A program made the translations under genes and the position numbers. The notes below the pieces were generated by a model. It ran no database searches. It saw nothing but the letters and a program-made list of their open reading frames with translations, and was not told the DNA's origin. This document shows, piece by piece, positions 1 through 6,254 of a stretch of DNA of 10,960 nucleotides (within the stretch, counting starts at the first letter, position 1; each line of letters starts with the position of its first letter). This stretch comes from an uncultured Clostridia bacterium (GTDB lineage: Bacteria; Bacillota; Clostridia; Oscillospirales; Acutalibacteraceae), in NCBI GenBank assembly GCA_944384865.1, contig CALWVC010000034.1:1-10960 (forward strand), written 5' to 3'.

Positions 1-77
1 CCGCCTACTTTTGCCGTTTGGCCGCCTACTTTTGCCGTTTGGCCGCCTACTTTTGCCGTTTGGCCGCCTACTTTTGC
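1..77. repeat. Tandem 21-bp repeat, probable IS21-type terminal repeats
   Basis: Three identical 21-base units lie at 1-21, 22-42 and 43-63, followed by the first 14 bases of a fourth at 64-77. Each unit carries the core CCTACTTTTGCC. The array touches the window edge, so its full length is unknown. Read on the minus strand, the sequence leaving remB becomes TGTCGCAAAAGTAGG (from base 83 or 81 downward), then the repeats. A TGT terminus followed by several copies of a roughly 20-bp repeat containing CAAAAGTAGG resembles, from memory, the multiple terminal repeats that bind the IstA transposase in IS21-family elements. The units are perfectly identical, so recent origin or an assembly artefact at a contig end are both possible. 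No transposase gene is visible. The repeat itself is certain; the IS21 assignment is inference. Confidence 0.6.
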
Positions 78-323
78 GACACAGCCTGCCACGCTTTGAT
101 CTGCCGGTTTTTTTCCGTCGCGCCCACCGGTCTGCCGTCGGGGCGGCGCACATAATACAAAGGCTTTCGGCAGCTCATAACTGACTGTTTCCACCCGGCC
201 GTCCCGCTCGGCCTTTGTCAGAAAATCTCTGGTATGCCGGGAAACGGTGGCGGTATCCAGATCAAATACGCCGACAACCTCTGCCTGACGCACCAGCCGG
301 TTGCCGCCCAGATATAAATACAT
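1..323 (-). CDS. remB: RemB-like DUF370 protein, N-terminal part with abnormal 3' end (partial)
   Basis: The ATG at 323-321 follows a good ribosome binding site (GGGAGG near 332-337). The first 58 residues fit the DUF370/RemB family: an MYLYLG start, then GVFDLDTATVSRHTRDFL and VSYELPKAFVLC. In Bacillus, RemA and RemB are DNA-binding regulators of extracellular-matrix genes. remB (yaaB) sits directly after recF, as here, with a 94-base gap. After residue 58 (about base 150) the product no longer resembles the family tail, which normally has a short strand and a serine/threonine-rich end. The native frame stays open through the tandem repeats, giving an AKVGGQT heptapeptide repeated to the window edge. 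The -1/+2 frame instead gives 29 residues ending at a TAG at 70-68. The gene may be broken by a mobile element or frameshift, or may have a divergent tail. gyrB, the usual next gene, is outside the window. Confidence 0.72.
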   Translation of the reverse strand, partial: MYLYLGGNRLVRQAEVVGVFDLDTATVSRHTRDFLTKAERDGRVETVSYELPKAFVLCAPPRRQTGGRDGKKPADQSVAGCVAKVGGQTAKVGGQTAKVGGQTAKVG

Positions 324-417
324 GCGCCCGCCTCCCGTTATTTGTTCTTGATCCTTGTTTGTACTTTGTCCGGCAGCCTTTGCGGCCTGCCGGCTGCCCC
401 GGCGATGTTCCGGGTAT

Positions 418-1518
418 TCAGCCTGCGCCGCCCACCCGTTCCAGCACACCCGCCCGCATCTGAAACCGCGCGCCGGCCACCAGCCTGTCCGCCGGTTCGG
501 GATCACAACAGGTAATAAAAACCTGCCAGCCGTTGATATGGTTTAAAATATAATCCCGCCGGAATGCGTCCAGCTCGCTCATAACGTCATCCAAAATCGC
601 GATCGGCTGCTCGCCCGAAAAGGTTTTCAGCAGCTCGGCCTGCGCCAGCTTGATCGACAAAACCGCGCTGCGCAGCTGCCCCTGAGACCCGTATTGTTTG
701 ACCGGCAGACCGTTGATACAAAACAGAAAATCATCCCGATGGGGTCCAACCCCGGTAAACCCGGTTTTGGTATCTTCGCCCCGGCTTTGCTGCAGCGCCT
801 GCAAAATTGCCTGTTCGCCGCCGTCTCCGGCACTGCACCGATAGGTTAGCGCCGGTTGTTCGCTGCCGTCTGACAGCTCCTGAAAAATTTTCGGAATATG
901 CCGCATCAGCGCGGCGACATATTCCATCCGCCGGCTGATCAGATATGCGCCGGTTTTGGCGATCCGATCCTCGTAAATATCCAGCAAAGCGGTAAGCTCG
1001 CTGTGAAACTGCACATCCCGCAGCAATGCGTTACGCTGCTGTACCGCCCGGGTATATAATTGCAGCATTTTATCATATTTGGGCCGCAGCGCCGCAATCG
1101 CATTATTTAAAAAGCTTCGTCGGCCGGCCGGCGCGTCTTTTAACAGATCCATATCGTCCGGAGAAAACACTACCGCGCAAAAACTCTGACCCAATGCCGC
1201 CGGCGCCGGCAGCGGAATTTGATTCAGCTGTGCCGACCGCCGGTTCTGAATACTGATCTGCGCAGTCTGCTTGCGCCCCGCCGCAAAAAAATCCATCTGC
1301 AGTCGTGCCGGCTTTATTTCATCTTGCTGTAATTTGACCAGCTGCGCGTCCTTTACGTTTCGAAAGCTCTTCTGGCCTGAAAACAACCACAATCCTTCAA
1401 TCAGATTGGTTTTTCCCTGCGCGTTATCTCCGAAAATCACGTTAATGCCCGGCGCCGGTTCAAAACAGCCGTCCTTTAAATTCCGAAAATTCTCATAACA
1501 CAGTTTTGTTACATACAT
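418..1518 (-). CDS. recF: DNA replication and repair protein RecF
   Basis: RecF is an SMC-like ATPase that binds gapped DNA and helps load RecA at stalled forks. The product is 366 residues, normal for the family. Walker A is GDNAQGKT at residues 30-37, the ABC-type signature is YGSQGQ at 276-281, and Walker B with D-loop is IAILDDVMSELD at 306-317. The open frame extends upstream to 1599, but that extension lies inside yaaA and has no family similarity. I chose the ATG at 1518, which gives the typical MYVTKLCYENFRNL start. It overlaps the yaaA stop by 10 bases, implying translational coupling. The stop (TGA at 420-418) is followed by 94 bases before remB. Identification is firm. Confidence 0.96.
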   Translation of the reverse strand: MYVTKLCYENFRNLKDGCFEPAPGINVIFGDNAQGKTNLIEGLWLFSGQKSFRNVKDAQLVKLQQDEIKPARLQMDFFAAGRKQTAQISIQNRRSAQLNQIPLPAPAALGQSFCAVVFSPDDMDLLKDAPAGRRSFLNNAIAALRPKYDKMLQLYTRAVQQRNALLRDVQFHSELTALLDIYEDRIAKTGAYLISRRMEYVAALMRHIPKIFQELSDGSEQPALTYRCSAGDGGEQAILQALQQSRGEDTKTGFTGVGPHRDDFLFCINGLPVKQYGSQGQLRSAVLSIKLAQAELLKTFSGEQPIAILDDVMSELDAFRRDYILNHINGWQVFITCCDPEPADRLVAGARFQMRAGVLERVGGAG

Positions 1519-1745
1519 GCGCTTTGAACCTTTATCTTCAAACCGTCCAGCTCCACGATATCTCCGTCCCGCAGCTTTTTGCCCCGCATCGTACAACATA
1601 CGCCGTCCACCAGAACTTCGCCGTTTTGAATACGCAGCTTGGCGATTCCGCCGGTAGGAACCGCGCCGGCCAGTTTCAACAGTGCATCCAGCCGGATAAA
1701 CGGCGTAGAGATTGAAACAATTTGTATTTGATCCGTCTTATCCAT
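1509..1745 (-). CDS. yaaA: S4-domain RNA-binding protein YaaA
   Basis: This 78-residue protein consists essentially of one S4 RNA-binding domain. The family core is visible as FIRLDALLKLAGAVPTGG, then the segment around GEVLVDG and CTMRGKKLRDGDIVE. In many Firmicutes this gene (yaaA, also called rlbA) lies between dnaN and recF. Its exact role is unsettled; a ribosome-associated role has been suggested and RNA binding is inferred from the S4 fold. The start ATG at 1745 overlaps the dnaN stop by 8 bases, and its stop overlaps the recF start by 10 bases. The three genes are therefore probably co-transcribed and translationally coupled. Confidence 0.93.
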   Translation of the reverse strand: MDKTDQIQIVSISTPFIRLDALLKLAGAVPTGGIAKLRIQNGEVLVDGVCCTMRGKKLRDGDIVELDGLKIKVQSACM

Positions 1746-2841
1746 TGGCGATCCTTACCGGCAGCACTAAAAACAGAAAGCTGTCGCCTTCCATCGGCAG
1801 AATTTTGATCGGCGCAGTAGCCCCGTTACACTCGATACGTACCTGATCGGTATCTGTGGCCCGCAGCGCATCCAGCATATAACGGTTGTTAAAGCCGATG
1901 GTCAGATCATCGCCGGATTTTTCACATGCGACAGCATCTTCCGCCCGGCCCAGCGCCGTTACGCATTTCAGATTGATTCCATCATCCCGCACATCCATTC
2001 GCACCGGGCTTTTGATCCGGTCGGTAATAATCAGCGAAAGCCGGTCAATGGAAGCAATCAGCGCCCGGGTATTTACCACCGCGCTGGTTGCCGCCCCTTT
2101 TGGAACCGCCGCTTTATAGTCCAGAAAATCGCCGTATAAAAGACGCGATACCAAAGAGAACCCGGAGACATTAAATCTGGCATGCCGTTTGCCGATCTGA
2201 AAGGAAACCTCTTTGGCATCCTCTCCCGCAAGCTTTAAAATCTCTCCCATAGCCTTGGCCGGAATAATAAACCGCATATCCTCCGGCGCATCAATCGCTT
2301 CGGTCCGGATCGCCAGCCGGTATCCGTCCACCGCCACCAGCCGGATTACCCCGCCTTCGATTTCAAACAGAATCCCGGTATGCACCGGTTTGAGTTCGGT
2401 CGTCGCCGCGGCAAAAATGGTCTGTGAAACCATGCTTTGCAGCAGTTTATAATCAATGGTGATATTTTGGGTCTTGGAAACATCCGGAAGCTCCGGAAAC
2501 TCGTTGGGATCAATCCCCATAATCTCAAAATGCGACGATTCTGCATAGATCTTTGCGCCAAACTTCTGATCGACCTCAATATTGACGTGTTCACCCTCCG
2601 CCTTTCGCAGAATATCCCCCAACAGTCTGGCGTTTAAAATTGCCCGGCCCTCTTCGGTGATAAACGCGTCGATGGCGGTCTCAATAGCAATATCCAGATC
2701 ATAGCCCACCAGCGTTAAACGGTCGTTCTTCGCCGTAATATAAATTCCCTCCAGCGCAGGGATCGCCGCTTTAGAGGAAACCGCCCGCTGCACGTTGGTG
2801 ACAGCTTCGCTGAGCTGCACCCTGTTACAGCTGAATTTCAT
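1738..2841 (-). CDS. dnaN: DNA polymerase III beta subunit (sliding clamp)
   Basis: DnaN forms the ring-shaped dimer that tethers the replicative polymerase to DNA and serves as a docking platform for repair and regulatory proteins. The product is 367 residues, the usual length. It starts MKFSCNRVQLSEAVTNVQRA and ends ILPMEGDSFLFLVLPVR plus a short IANG tail, as expected of the family. The open frame continues 10 codons upstream, but the ATG at 2841 is chosen because AAGGAG lies 10 bases before it (2852-2857) and it matches the family N-terminus. It is separated from dnaA by the likely oriC. No convincing terminator is seen after dnaA, so read-through from dnaA is possible. The 5' leader has a small TCCCG/CGGGA hairpin at 2873-2885. 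Confidence 0.97.
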   Translation of the reverse strand: MKFSCNRVQLSEAVTNVQRAVSSKAAIPALEGIYITAKNDRLTLVGYDLDIAIETAIDAFITEEGRAILNARLLGDILRKAEGEHVNIEVDQKFGAKIYAESSHFEIMGIDPNEFPELPDVSKTQNITIDYKLLQSMVSQTIFAAATTELKPVHTGILFEIEGGVIRLVAVDGYRLAIRTEAIDAPEDMRFIIPAKAMGEILKLAGEDAKEVSFQIGKRHARFNVSGFSLVSRLLYGDFLDYKAAVPKGAATSAVVNTRALIASIDRLSLIITDRIKSPVRMDVRDDGINLKCVTALGRAEDAVACEKSGDDLTIGFNNRYMLDALRATDTDQVRIECNGATAPIKILPMEGDSFLFLVLPVRIANG

Positions 2842-3001
2842 AAACAACACGCTCCTTATTATTCTGATCATGTCCCGTTTCGGGATCCGACCGGTTTTAT
2901 ATGTATGCGCCTGCCGCCCGGGTTTTTCACAGGCCGGTGCAGTTTGTCCGTTTTTTTTATTTTGTTTCGCTGCGAAAACAATCAGATCAGTAAATAATTT
3001 T

Positions 3002-3029
3002 TAGTAGTAATAGTATAGGCTGTGGAAAT
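3002..3029 (+). promoter_or_regulatory. Basal origin unwinding element: DnaA-trios next to a DnaA box
   Basis: On the plus strand TAGTAGTAATAGTAT (3002-3016) is followed by a short G/C-containing spacer and then TGTGGAAAT (3021-3029). Read 3' to 5' from the box outward, this is a box, a CGG spacer, and GAT/AAT trinucleotides. That is the order described for Bacillus subtilis, where a DnaA filament extends from boxes onto one strand through 3'-GAT-5'-type trios. The tract sits on the dnaN side of the gap, as in Bacillus. A minus-strand TATACT at 3017-3012 overlaps the trios and could be a dnaN -10 hexamer, but I see no good -35 for it. Confidence 0.72.
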
Positions 3030-3144
3030 TGAGGGAAACTAAAATTTTTACGATTTTTTCGGGTAAAATATCGTTGCCGCTTTTGTGAAAGATATTGTGC
3101 GGCATTTGAGGAAAATCCTTGCCTGAAGATCCGGCTGTGCAGGT

Positions 3145-3263
3145 TGTGGAAACCTGGTTTGTGCAAAGTGGAAAACTTTGCGGAAAATCAGCCTGATTGT
3201 TGAAAATGTTGTGGAAATTCAGGAAAAGTTCTTCATTTAACAGGGGTTTCACATTGTGGAAAC
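3145..3263 (+). repeat. Cluster of DnaA-box-like sites
   Basis: Sites in the same orientation: TGTGGAAAC at 3145-3153, AGTGGAAAA at 3167-3175, TGTGGAAAT at 3210-3218 and TGTGGAAAC at 3255-3263, plus the trio-adjacent copy at 3021-3029. Weaker related sites are TGTGCAAAG (3160-3168), TGTGCAGGT (3136-3144) and TGTGAAAGA (3084-3092). The reverse complement is (G/A)TTTCCACA, against the common consensus TTATCCACA, so the CCACA core is kept while the first and third positions differ. Repetition of the same variant beside dnaA makes binding by this organism's DnaA likely. Confidence 0.75.
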
Positions 3264-3304
3264 TTTTATTTTCGACAAAATGAACCCGACAAATCCAAAA
3301 AAAA

Positions 3305-4624
3305 TCAATTATTTTCCAAATTTTTAATAATGTCGCTGATCAGCGCTTTTTCTTTGGAATTTTTATCAATCAGCTTTTTGATATTGCGTACGTTATATAA
3401 AACGGTAGAATGATGTTTACCGCCGAAATTTTCTCCGATGGCGTCATAGGGCATTTGCGTAACCTCTCTGACGATATACATGGCCACCTGTCGGGCATGC
3501 GAGATATTCGCATCCTGTTTTTTGCTTAGGATATCATCGGCGGATACGGTATAGGTGCGCGCGACCTCTGAAATGATCCGTCCGACGGTAACTGGTTCAG
3601 GCATATCGTCGTTGCGGATATCGCGGATCGCGGTTTGCACCGCGCCGGGGGTCAGCGGCTCGGAGGACAGCAGCGTCTGCGCCTGTAGCTTTTTGACAAC
3701 GCCCTCCAGCTGCCGGATATTGCTTTTCAGCTGTTCTGCGATATAATAGATGATATCGTCAGATAAATCAAATTTCAAAAGCTGCGCCTTGCGTTTGATA
3801 ATACTGACTCTGGTTTCAAATTCCGGCGGTTGAATATCGGCGATCAGCCCCGCTTCGAAGCGGGTACGAATGCGTTCGTCCAGCGTGGCGATATCTTTTG
3901 GGGGCCGGTCGGAGGTTACCACAATCTGCTTTTGATCCATATACAGGCTGTTAAAGGTGTTGAAAAACTCCTCCTGTGTAGATTCCTTGCCGGCGATAAA
4001 CTGCACGTCGTCGATGAGCAAAACGTCCGCGCCCCGGTACTTGTCTCTGAATTTGTTCAGCGTGCCGTGTTCCAGCGCATAATAAAATTCGTTGGCAAAG
4101 GTTTCACAATTCACCGACCAAACGGTTTTTTGCGGAAATTTCTGATTGACCCGGTTGTAAATCGCGTTGAGCAGGTGGGTTTTGCCCAGACCGGAATTTC
4201 CGTATATAAATAAAGGGTTATAGGTAACCGCCGGATTTTCAGCCACCGCCATGGCCGCCGCATGGGCGAACCGGTTAGAGGCTCCGACGATAAAGGTCGC
4301 AAAGGTATATTCATATTGAGAAGCAGACGAATCCACCGACAGCGGAGAAACCGGCAGGTCTTCTTCGGTTTGGATACTGATATGTACCGGGAAATTCAAT
4401 ATTTTTTCAAACGCATTTTTCAGCTGTTCCTGATAATGCTGTAAAATAATATCCCGCTGAAAGTCTGTCCGGATATATAACGTGACTTCGTCTCCCGAAA
4501 GCGCGCTTAAAGACAGCGGCGCAATCCAGGTATTAAAGGTCACTTCATTCATCTGGGTTTTCAGATATGCGCAAACGCCGTTCCAAACTTCTTTTAACGA
4601 TTCCATTTCATTAAAAATCTCCAT
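3305..4624 (-). CDS. dnaA: Chromosomal replication initiator protein DnaA
   Basis: DnaA is the AAA+ ATPase that binds origin boxes and melts DNA to begin replication. The product is 439 residues. Domain I is at about 1-85 (WNGVCAYLKTQMNEVTFNTW), followed by a very short linker domain II at about 86-103. The AAA+ domain has Walker A GNSGLGKT at 142-149, Walker B LLIDD at 202-206 and an arginine-rich RIRTRF at 251-256. Domain IV runs from about 345, with HARQVAMYIVREVTQMPYDAIG and a DNA-recognition motif KHHSTV at 403-408, where many DnaA proteins have RDHTTV. The start is uncertain. The ATG at 4624 has GGCGGA immediately before it but no spaced ribosome site. The ATG at 4606 (MESLKEVW) aligns better with Bacillus DnaA and has GGAG 12 bases upstream. 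Confidence 0.96.
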   Translation of the reverse strand: MEIFNEMESLKEVWNGVCAYLKTQMNEVTFNTWIAPLSLSALSGDEVTLYIRTDFQRDIILQHYQEQLKNAFEKILNFPVHISIQTEEDLPVSPLSVDSSASQYEYTFATFIVGASNRFAHAAAMAVAENPAVTYNPLFIYGNSGLGKTHLLNAIYNRVNQKFPQKTVWSVNCETFANEFYYALEHGTLNKFRDKYRGADVLLIDDVQFIAGKESTQEEFFNTFNSLYMDQKQIVVTSDRPPKDIATLDERIRTRFEAGLIADIQPPEFETRVSIIKRKAQLLKFDLSDDIIYYIAEQLKSNIRQLEGVVKKLQAQTLLSSEPLTPGAVQTAIRDIRNDDMPEPVTVGRIISEVARTYTVSADDILSKKQDANISHARQVAMYIVREVTQMPYDAIGENFGGKHHSTVLYNVRNIKKLIDKNSKEKALISDIIKNLENN

Positions 4625-4977
4625 TCCGCCGCGTTATATATTCAATATCAGGAAAAGAACCTCCGACACATAGAGGATCTCATGCATATGGCGGCGCGCT
4701 CTGCGGCCGGCGGCGCGTCGTTTCAAAAAATATATAGGATGAAAGGCCGGGCGGGACAAATCCGCCATAAACCAGCCGGTTATACGGCGCCGGGAATTGC
4801 CATAAAAAAACGGATTGTACCGGTATAAGCAATCACGTATAACATAAACACGCCTGCGTATAACACCCACGCGCCCACTAAAAAACAAAGGGTTCAGAAA
4901 ACAACGTACGACCTGTTTTTATACCCCTTTTAGCAGTCGGATCCCGTTATGCTCATTATTTGTTTTGTAAAGTATAC

Positions 4978-5015
4978 GCCCCGCGGCAGCCACCCTGAAC
5001 GGACGGAGGCGGGGC
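4978..5015 (-). other. Hairpin with T-box-like motif in the dnaA leader
   Basis: GCCCCGC at 4978-4984 pairs perfectly with GCGGGGC at 5009-5015, a 7-bp stem enclosing 24 bases. On the minus strand the loop and 3' side read AGGGTGGCTGCCGCGG (4996-4981), one base longer than the T-box consensus AGGGTGGNACCGCGG. It lies about 140 bases downstream of the predicted start from the minus-strand promoter. No stem I with specifier loop and no downstream terminator with a U-run are seen. The stem is certain; a riboswitch role is weakly supported. Confidence 0.3.
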
Positions 5016-5135
5016 ATAATCGTCATCTGTCGTTACCGTGCAAACAATAAGAAGCTTTTAAAAGCTGCCGGAGCAATAAAAGCAAAACAAACAGACCCTA
5101 TAAAACAACGGAAAACCCGCATATATCCGAGAAAT

Positions 5136-5164
5136 AGTATAGCATAAAATCTGATCGAGATCAA
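5136..5164 (-). promoter_or_regulatory. Sigma-A type promoter facing dnaA
   Basis: On the minus strand TTGATC (5164-5159) is separated by 17 bases from TATACT (5141-5136), with a TGC just before the -10 that makes it an extended -10. Transcription would begin near 5129, giving dnaA an untranslated leader of about 500 bases. This is the best promoter match on this strand upstream of dnaA. Confidence 0.7.
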
Positions 5165-5284
5165 GCTTTTCTCCAATTTCCAATCGGTTTTTTTGCTGTG
5201 AAAAAAGACGATTGAGCATATATTGTGGCGGTTTTAAAAAGGGCTACAACATATCGGAAACAGAGTTTTTCTGCAAAATTTTTG

Positions 5285-5313
5285 TTGACGAACCGGTGCA
5301 AATGGTATATAAT
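5285..5313 (+). promoter_or_regulatory. Sigma-A promoter for the rpmH operon
   Basis: TTGACG (5285-5290) and a perfect TATAAT (5308-5313) are separated by the optimal 17 bases. Transcription would begin near 5320, about 110 bases before the rpmH start. A near-consensus promoter suits the high expression expected of a ribosomal protein gene. Confidence 0.85.
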
Positions 5314-5366
5314 TTTTAACTAGTTCCATATGTCTTCAAATCTGTATTGCTATGGAAATTTTCAAG

Positions 5367-5400
5367 CAGACTGCGCTTCGGTAACAGCGCCGAAGGTCTG
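5367..5400 (+). other. Stem-loop in the rpmH leader
   Basis: CAGAC (5367-5371) and TTCGG (5377-5381) can pair with GTCTG (5396-5400) and CCGAA (5390-5394), forming two 5-bp helices separated by an asymmetric internal loop. It ends 14 bases before the AAGGAG ribosome site. It could influence translation or RNA stability, but there is no U-run, so it is not a simple terminator. Function is inferred only from position. Confidence 0.35.
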
Positions 5401-5430
5401 ATATCACAGACTTTAAGGAGAGTGAAAACC

Positions 5431-5565
5431 ATGTTGAGAACTTACCAGCCCAAAAAGCTGCATCGCAAAAAGGTGCACGGGTTCCGCAAGCGGATGGCCG
5501 ATTCCAACGGTCGTAAAGTGCTGGCCCGCCGCCGGGCGAAGGGCCGGGCGCGCCTTTCCCATTAA
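5431..5565 (+). CDS. rpmH: Large-subunit ribosomal protein bL34
   Basis: This 44-residue, very basic protein has the bL34 pattern: MLRTYQPKKLHRKKVHGFRK, then a glycine-arginine NGRKVLARRRAKGR segment and a short end. It binds 23S rRNA in the large subunit. The length is exactly typical. The open frame extends upstream to 5347, but the ATG at 5431 is chosen because AAGGAG (5415-5420) lies 10 bases before it and the family starts here. It is the first gene of the operon, 27 bases ahead of rnpA. Confidence 0.97.
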   Translation: MLRTYQPKKLHRKKVHGFRKRMADSNGRKVLARRRAKGRARLSH

Positions 5566-5592
5566 AACCCTTGCAAAAAGGGGATTCATTCC

Positions 5593-5988
5593 GTGGCTTT
5601 ATATGGTACGCTTCATGAAAATAAGGATTTTCGCAGAGCCTATAAAAGCGGAAAATCCTGTGTGAGTCCTGCGCTGGTGGTATACGTTTGCAAAAACCGC
5701 GCGGGATTTTGCCGCTTAGGGATCACTGCGGGCAAAAAGCTGGGGGGCGCGGTGCAGCGCAACCGGGCCAAACGGGTGATCCGGGCGGCATTTTACGATG
5801 TTTACAAACATCGGCTTCAAAACAGCCCGGCGCTGCAAAACCGCGGCGTAGACATTGTCATTGTCGCGCGTTATAAAGCGACGCAGCTGAAATCCACCCG
5901 GCTGCAGCCGATGCTGACAGACTGTTTTCAGAAAACCGGCCTGCTTGCCGGGAACCGTCGGCCAAAGACCGAGGAATCAAAAACATGA
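5593..5988 (+). CDS. rnpA: Ribonuclease P protein component
   Basis: RnpA is the protein cofactor that, with the RNA subunit, removes 5' leaders from precursor tRNAs. The product is 131 residues. The family pattern is visible: L-x-x-x-x-D-F-x-x-x-Y-K near residues 7-18, LGITAGKKLGGAVQRNRAKR with the RNR motif at 56-58, and DIVIVAR in the C-terminal half. The start is GTG at 5593, preceded by AGGGGA about 8 bases upstream; no upstream ATG fits. Its stop overlaps the yidD start by 4 bases (ATGA), indicating coupled translation. The RNA component rnpB is not in this window. Confidence 0.96.
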   Translation: MALYGTLHENKDFRRAYKSGKSCVSPALVVYVCKNRAGFCRLGITAGKKLGGAVQRNRAKRVIRAAFYDVYKHRLQNSPALQNRGVDIVIVARYKATQLKSTRLQPMLTDCFQKTGLLAGNRRPKTEESKT

Positions 5989-6224
5989 GGCGGGTGTTAA
6001 TCTGGCTGGTCCGGTTTTATCAAAAGGCGATATCCCCTTATAAAAAGCCCTGCTGCCGGTATCTGCCCACCTGTTCGGAATATGCGCTGGAAGCGCTGCG
6101 GATACACGGCGCGCTCAGAGGCAGCTATCTGGCGGTTCGGCGGCTGCTGCGGTGCCATCCGTTTCACAAGGGCGGTTTTGATCCGGTTCCGCCGAAAAAA
6201 GAAAAAAAACCGAAACATTTATAA
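5985..6224 (+). CDS. yidD: Membrane protein insertion efficiency factor YidD
   Basis: YidD is a small membrane-associated protein thought to assist YidC-dependent insertion. The 79-residue product shows the family signature: YQKAISPYKKPCCRYLPTCS followed by EYALEAL, and the C-terminal HPFHKGGFDPVP. The conserved cysteines are present (residues 23, 24 and 30). It ends in a lysine-rich tail of about 10 residues. It starts on the rnpA stop codon (ATGA overlap) and precedes yidC by 30 bases. Confidence 0.95.
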   Translation: MRRVLIWLVRFYQKAISPYKKPCCRYLPTCSEYALEALRIHGALRGSYLAVRRLLRCHPFHKGGFDPVPPKKEKKPKHL

Positions 6225-6254
6225 ATTGAGCCGTGACTGGGAAAGGATTATGAT

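Larger units (their letters stand above)
2842..3304. other. oriC: Probable replication origin (oriC), dnaN-dnaA intergenic region
   Basis: This 463-base non-coding gap has the position of the DNA-unwinding half of oriC in Bacillus-type chromosomes. It contains at least four TGTGGAAA sites, several related sites, and AT-rich tracts at about 2985-3018 and 3040-3070. A DnaA-trio-like run lies immediately beside one box. A TTTTTCACA site at 2923-2931 on the plus strand is a box-like match in the opposite orientation, closer to dnaN. A minus-strand open frame across 3001-3252 has no family resemblance and is rejected as a gene. The assignment rests on gene context plus the motif cluster; base-skew was not computed. 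Confidence 0.88.
4625..5430. other. Divergent dnaA-rpmH control region without genes
   Basis: These 806 bases contain no convincing gene; a minus-strand open frame at 4634-4888 is arginine-rich, low in family resemblance and has no good ribosome site. The region contains a minus-strand promoter at 5136-5164, a plus-strand promoter at 5285-5313, a hairpin with a T-box-like sequence at 4978-5015, and a palindromic AGCTTTTAAAAGCT near 5053-5066. One TTTTTCACA box-like site lies on the minus strand (5205-5197). A weaker promoter-like pair, TTGTCC and TATATA with a 17-base spacer on the minus strand near 4731-4759, could give a shorter dnaA transcript. No DnaA-box cluster like that in the dnaN-dnaA gap is seen here. 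Confidence 0.7.

Noticed and set aside
1..77. CRISPR array
   Set aside because: The 21-base units are directly adjacent with no unique spacers, so this is a simple tandem repeat.
370..393. Inverted repeat CCGGCAG/CTGCCGG between recF and remB as a terminator
   Set aside because: No U-run follows on either strand, and remB has its own ribosome site directly downstream, so read-through within the operon is more likely.
3001..3252. Minus-strand open frame of 83 codons in the dnaN-dnaA gap
   Set aside because: It lies over the DnaA-box cluster, has low-complexity composition with no family resemblance, and its presence is explained by the non-coding origin sequence.
3830..4213. Plus-strand open frame of 127 codons inside dnaA
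   Set aside because: Antisense shadow of the DnaA AAA+ domain; no independent signal.
4634..4888. Minus-strand open frame of 84 codons upstream of dnaA
   Set aside because: Arginine- and tyrosine-rich translation without a recognisable domain or a good ribosome binding site; it lies in the probable dnaA leader.
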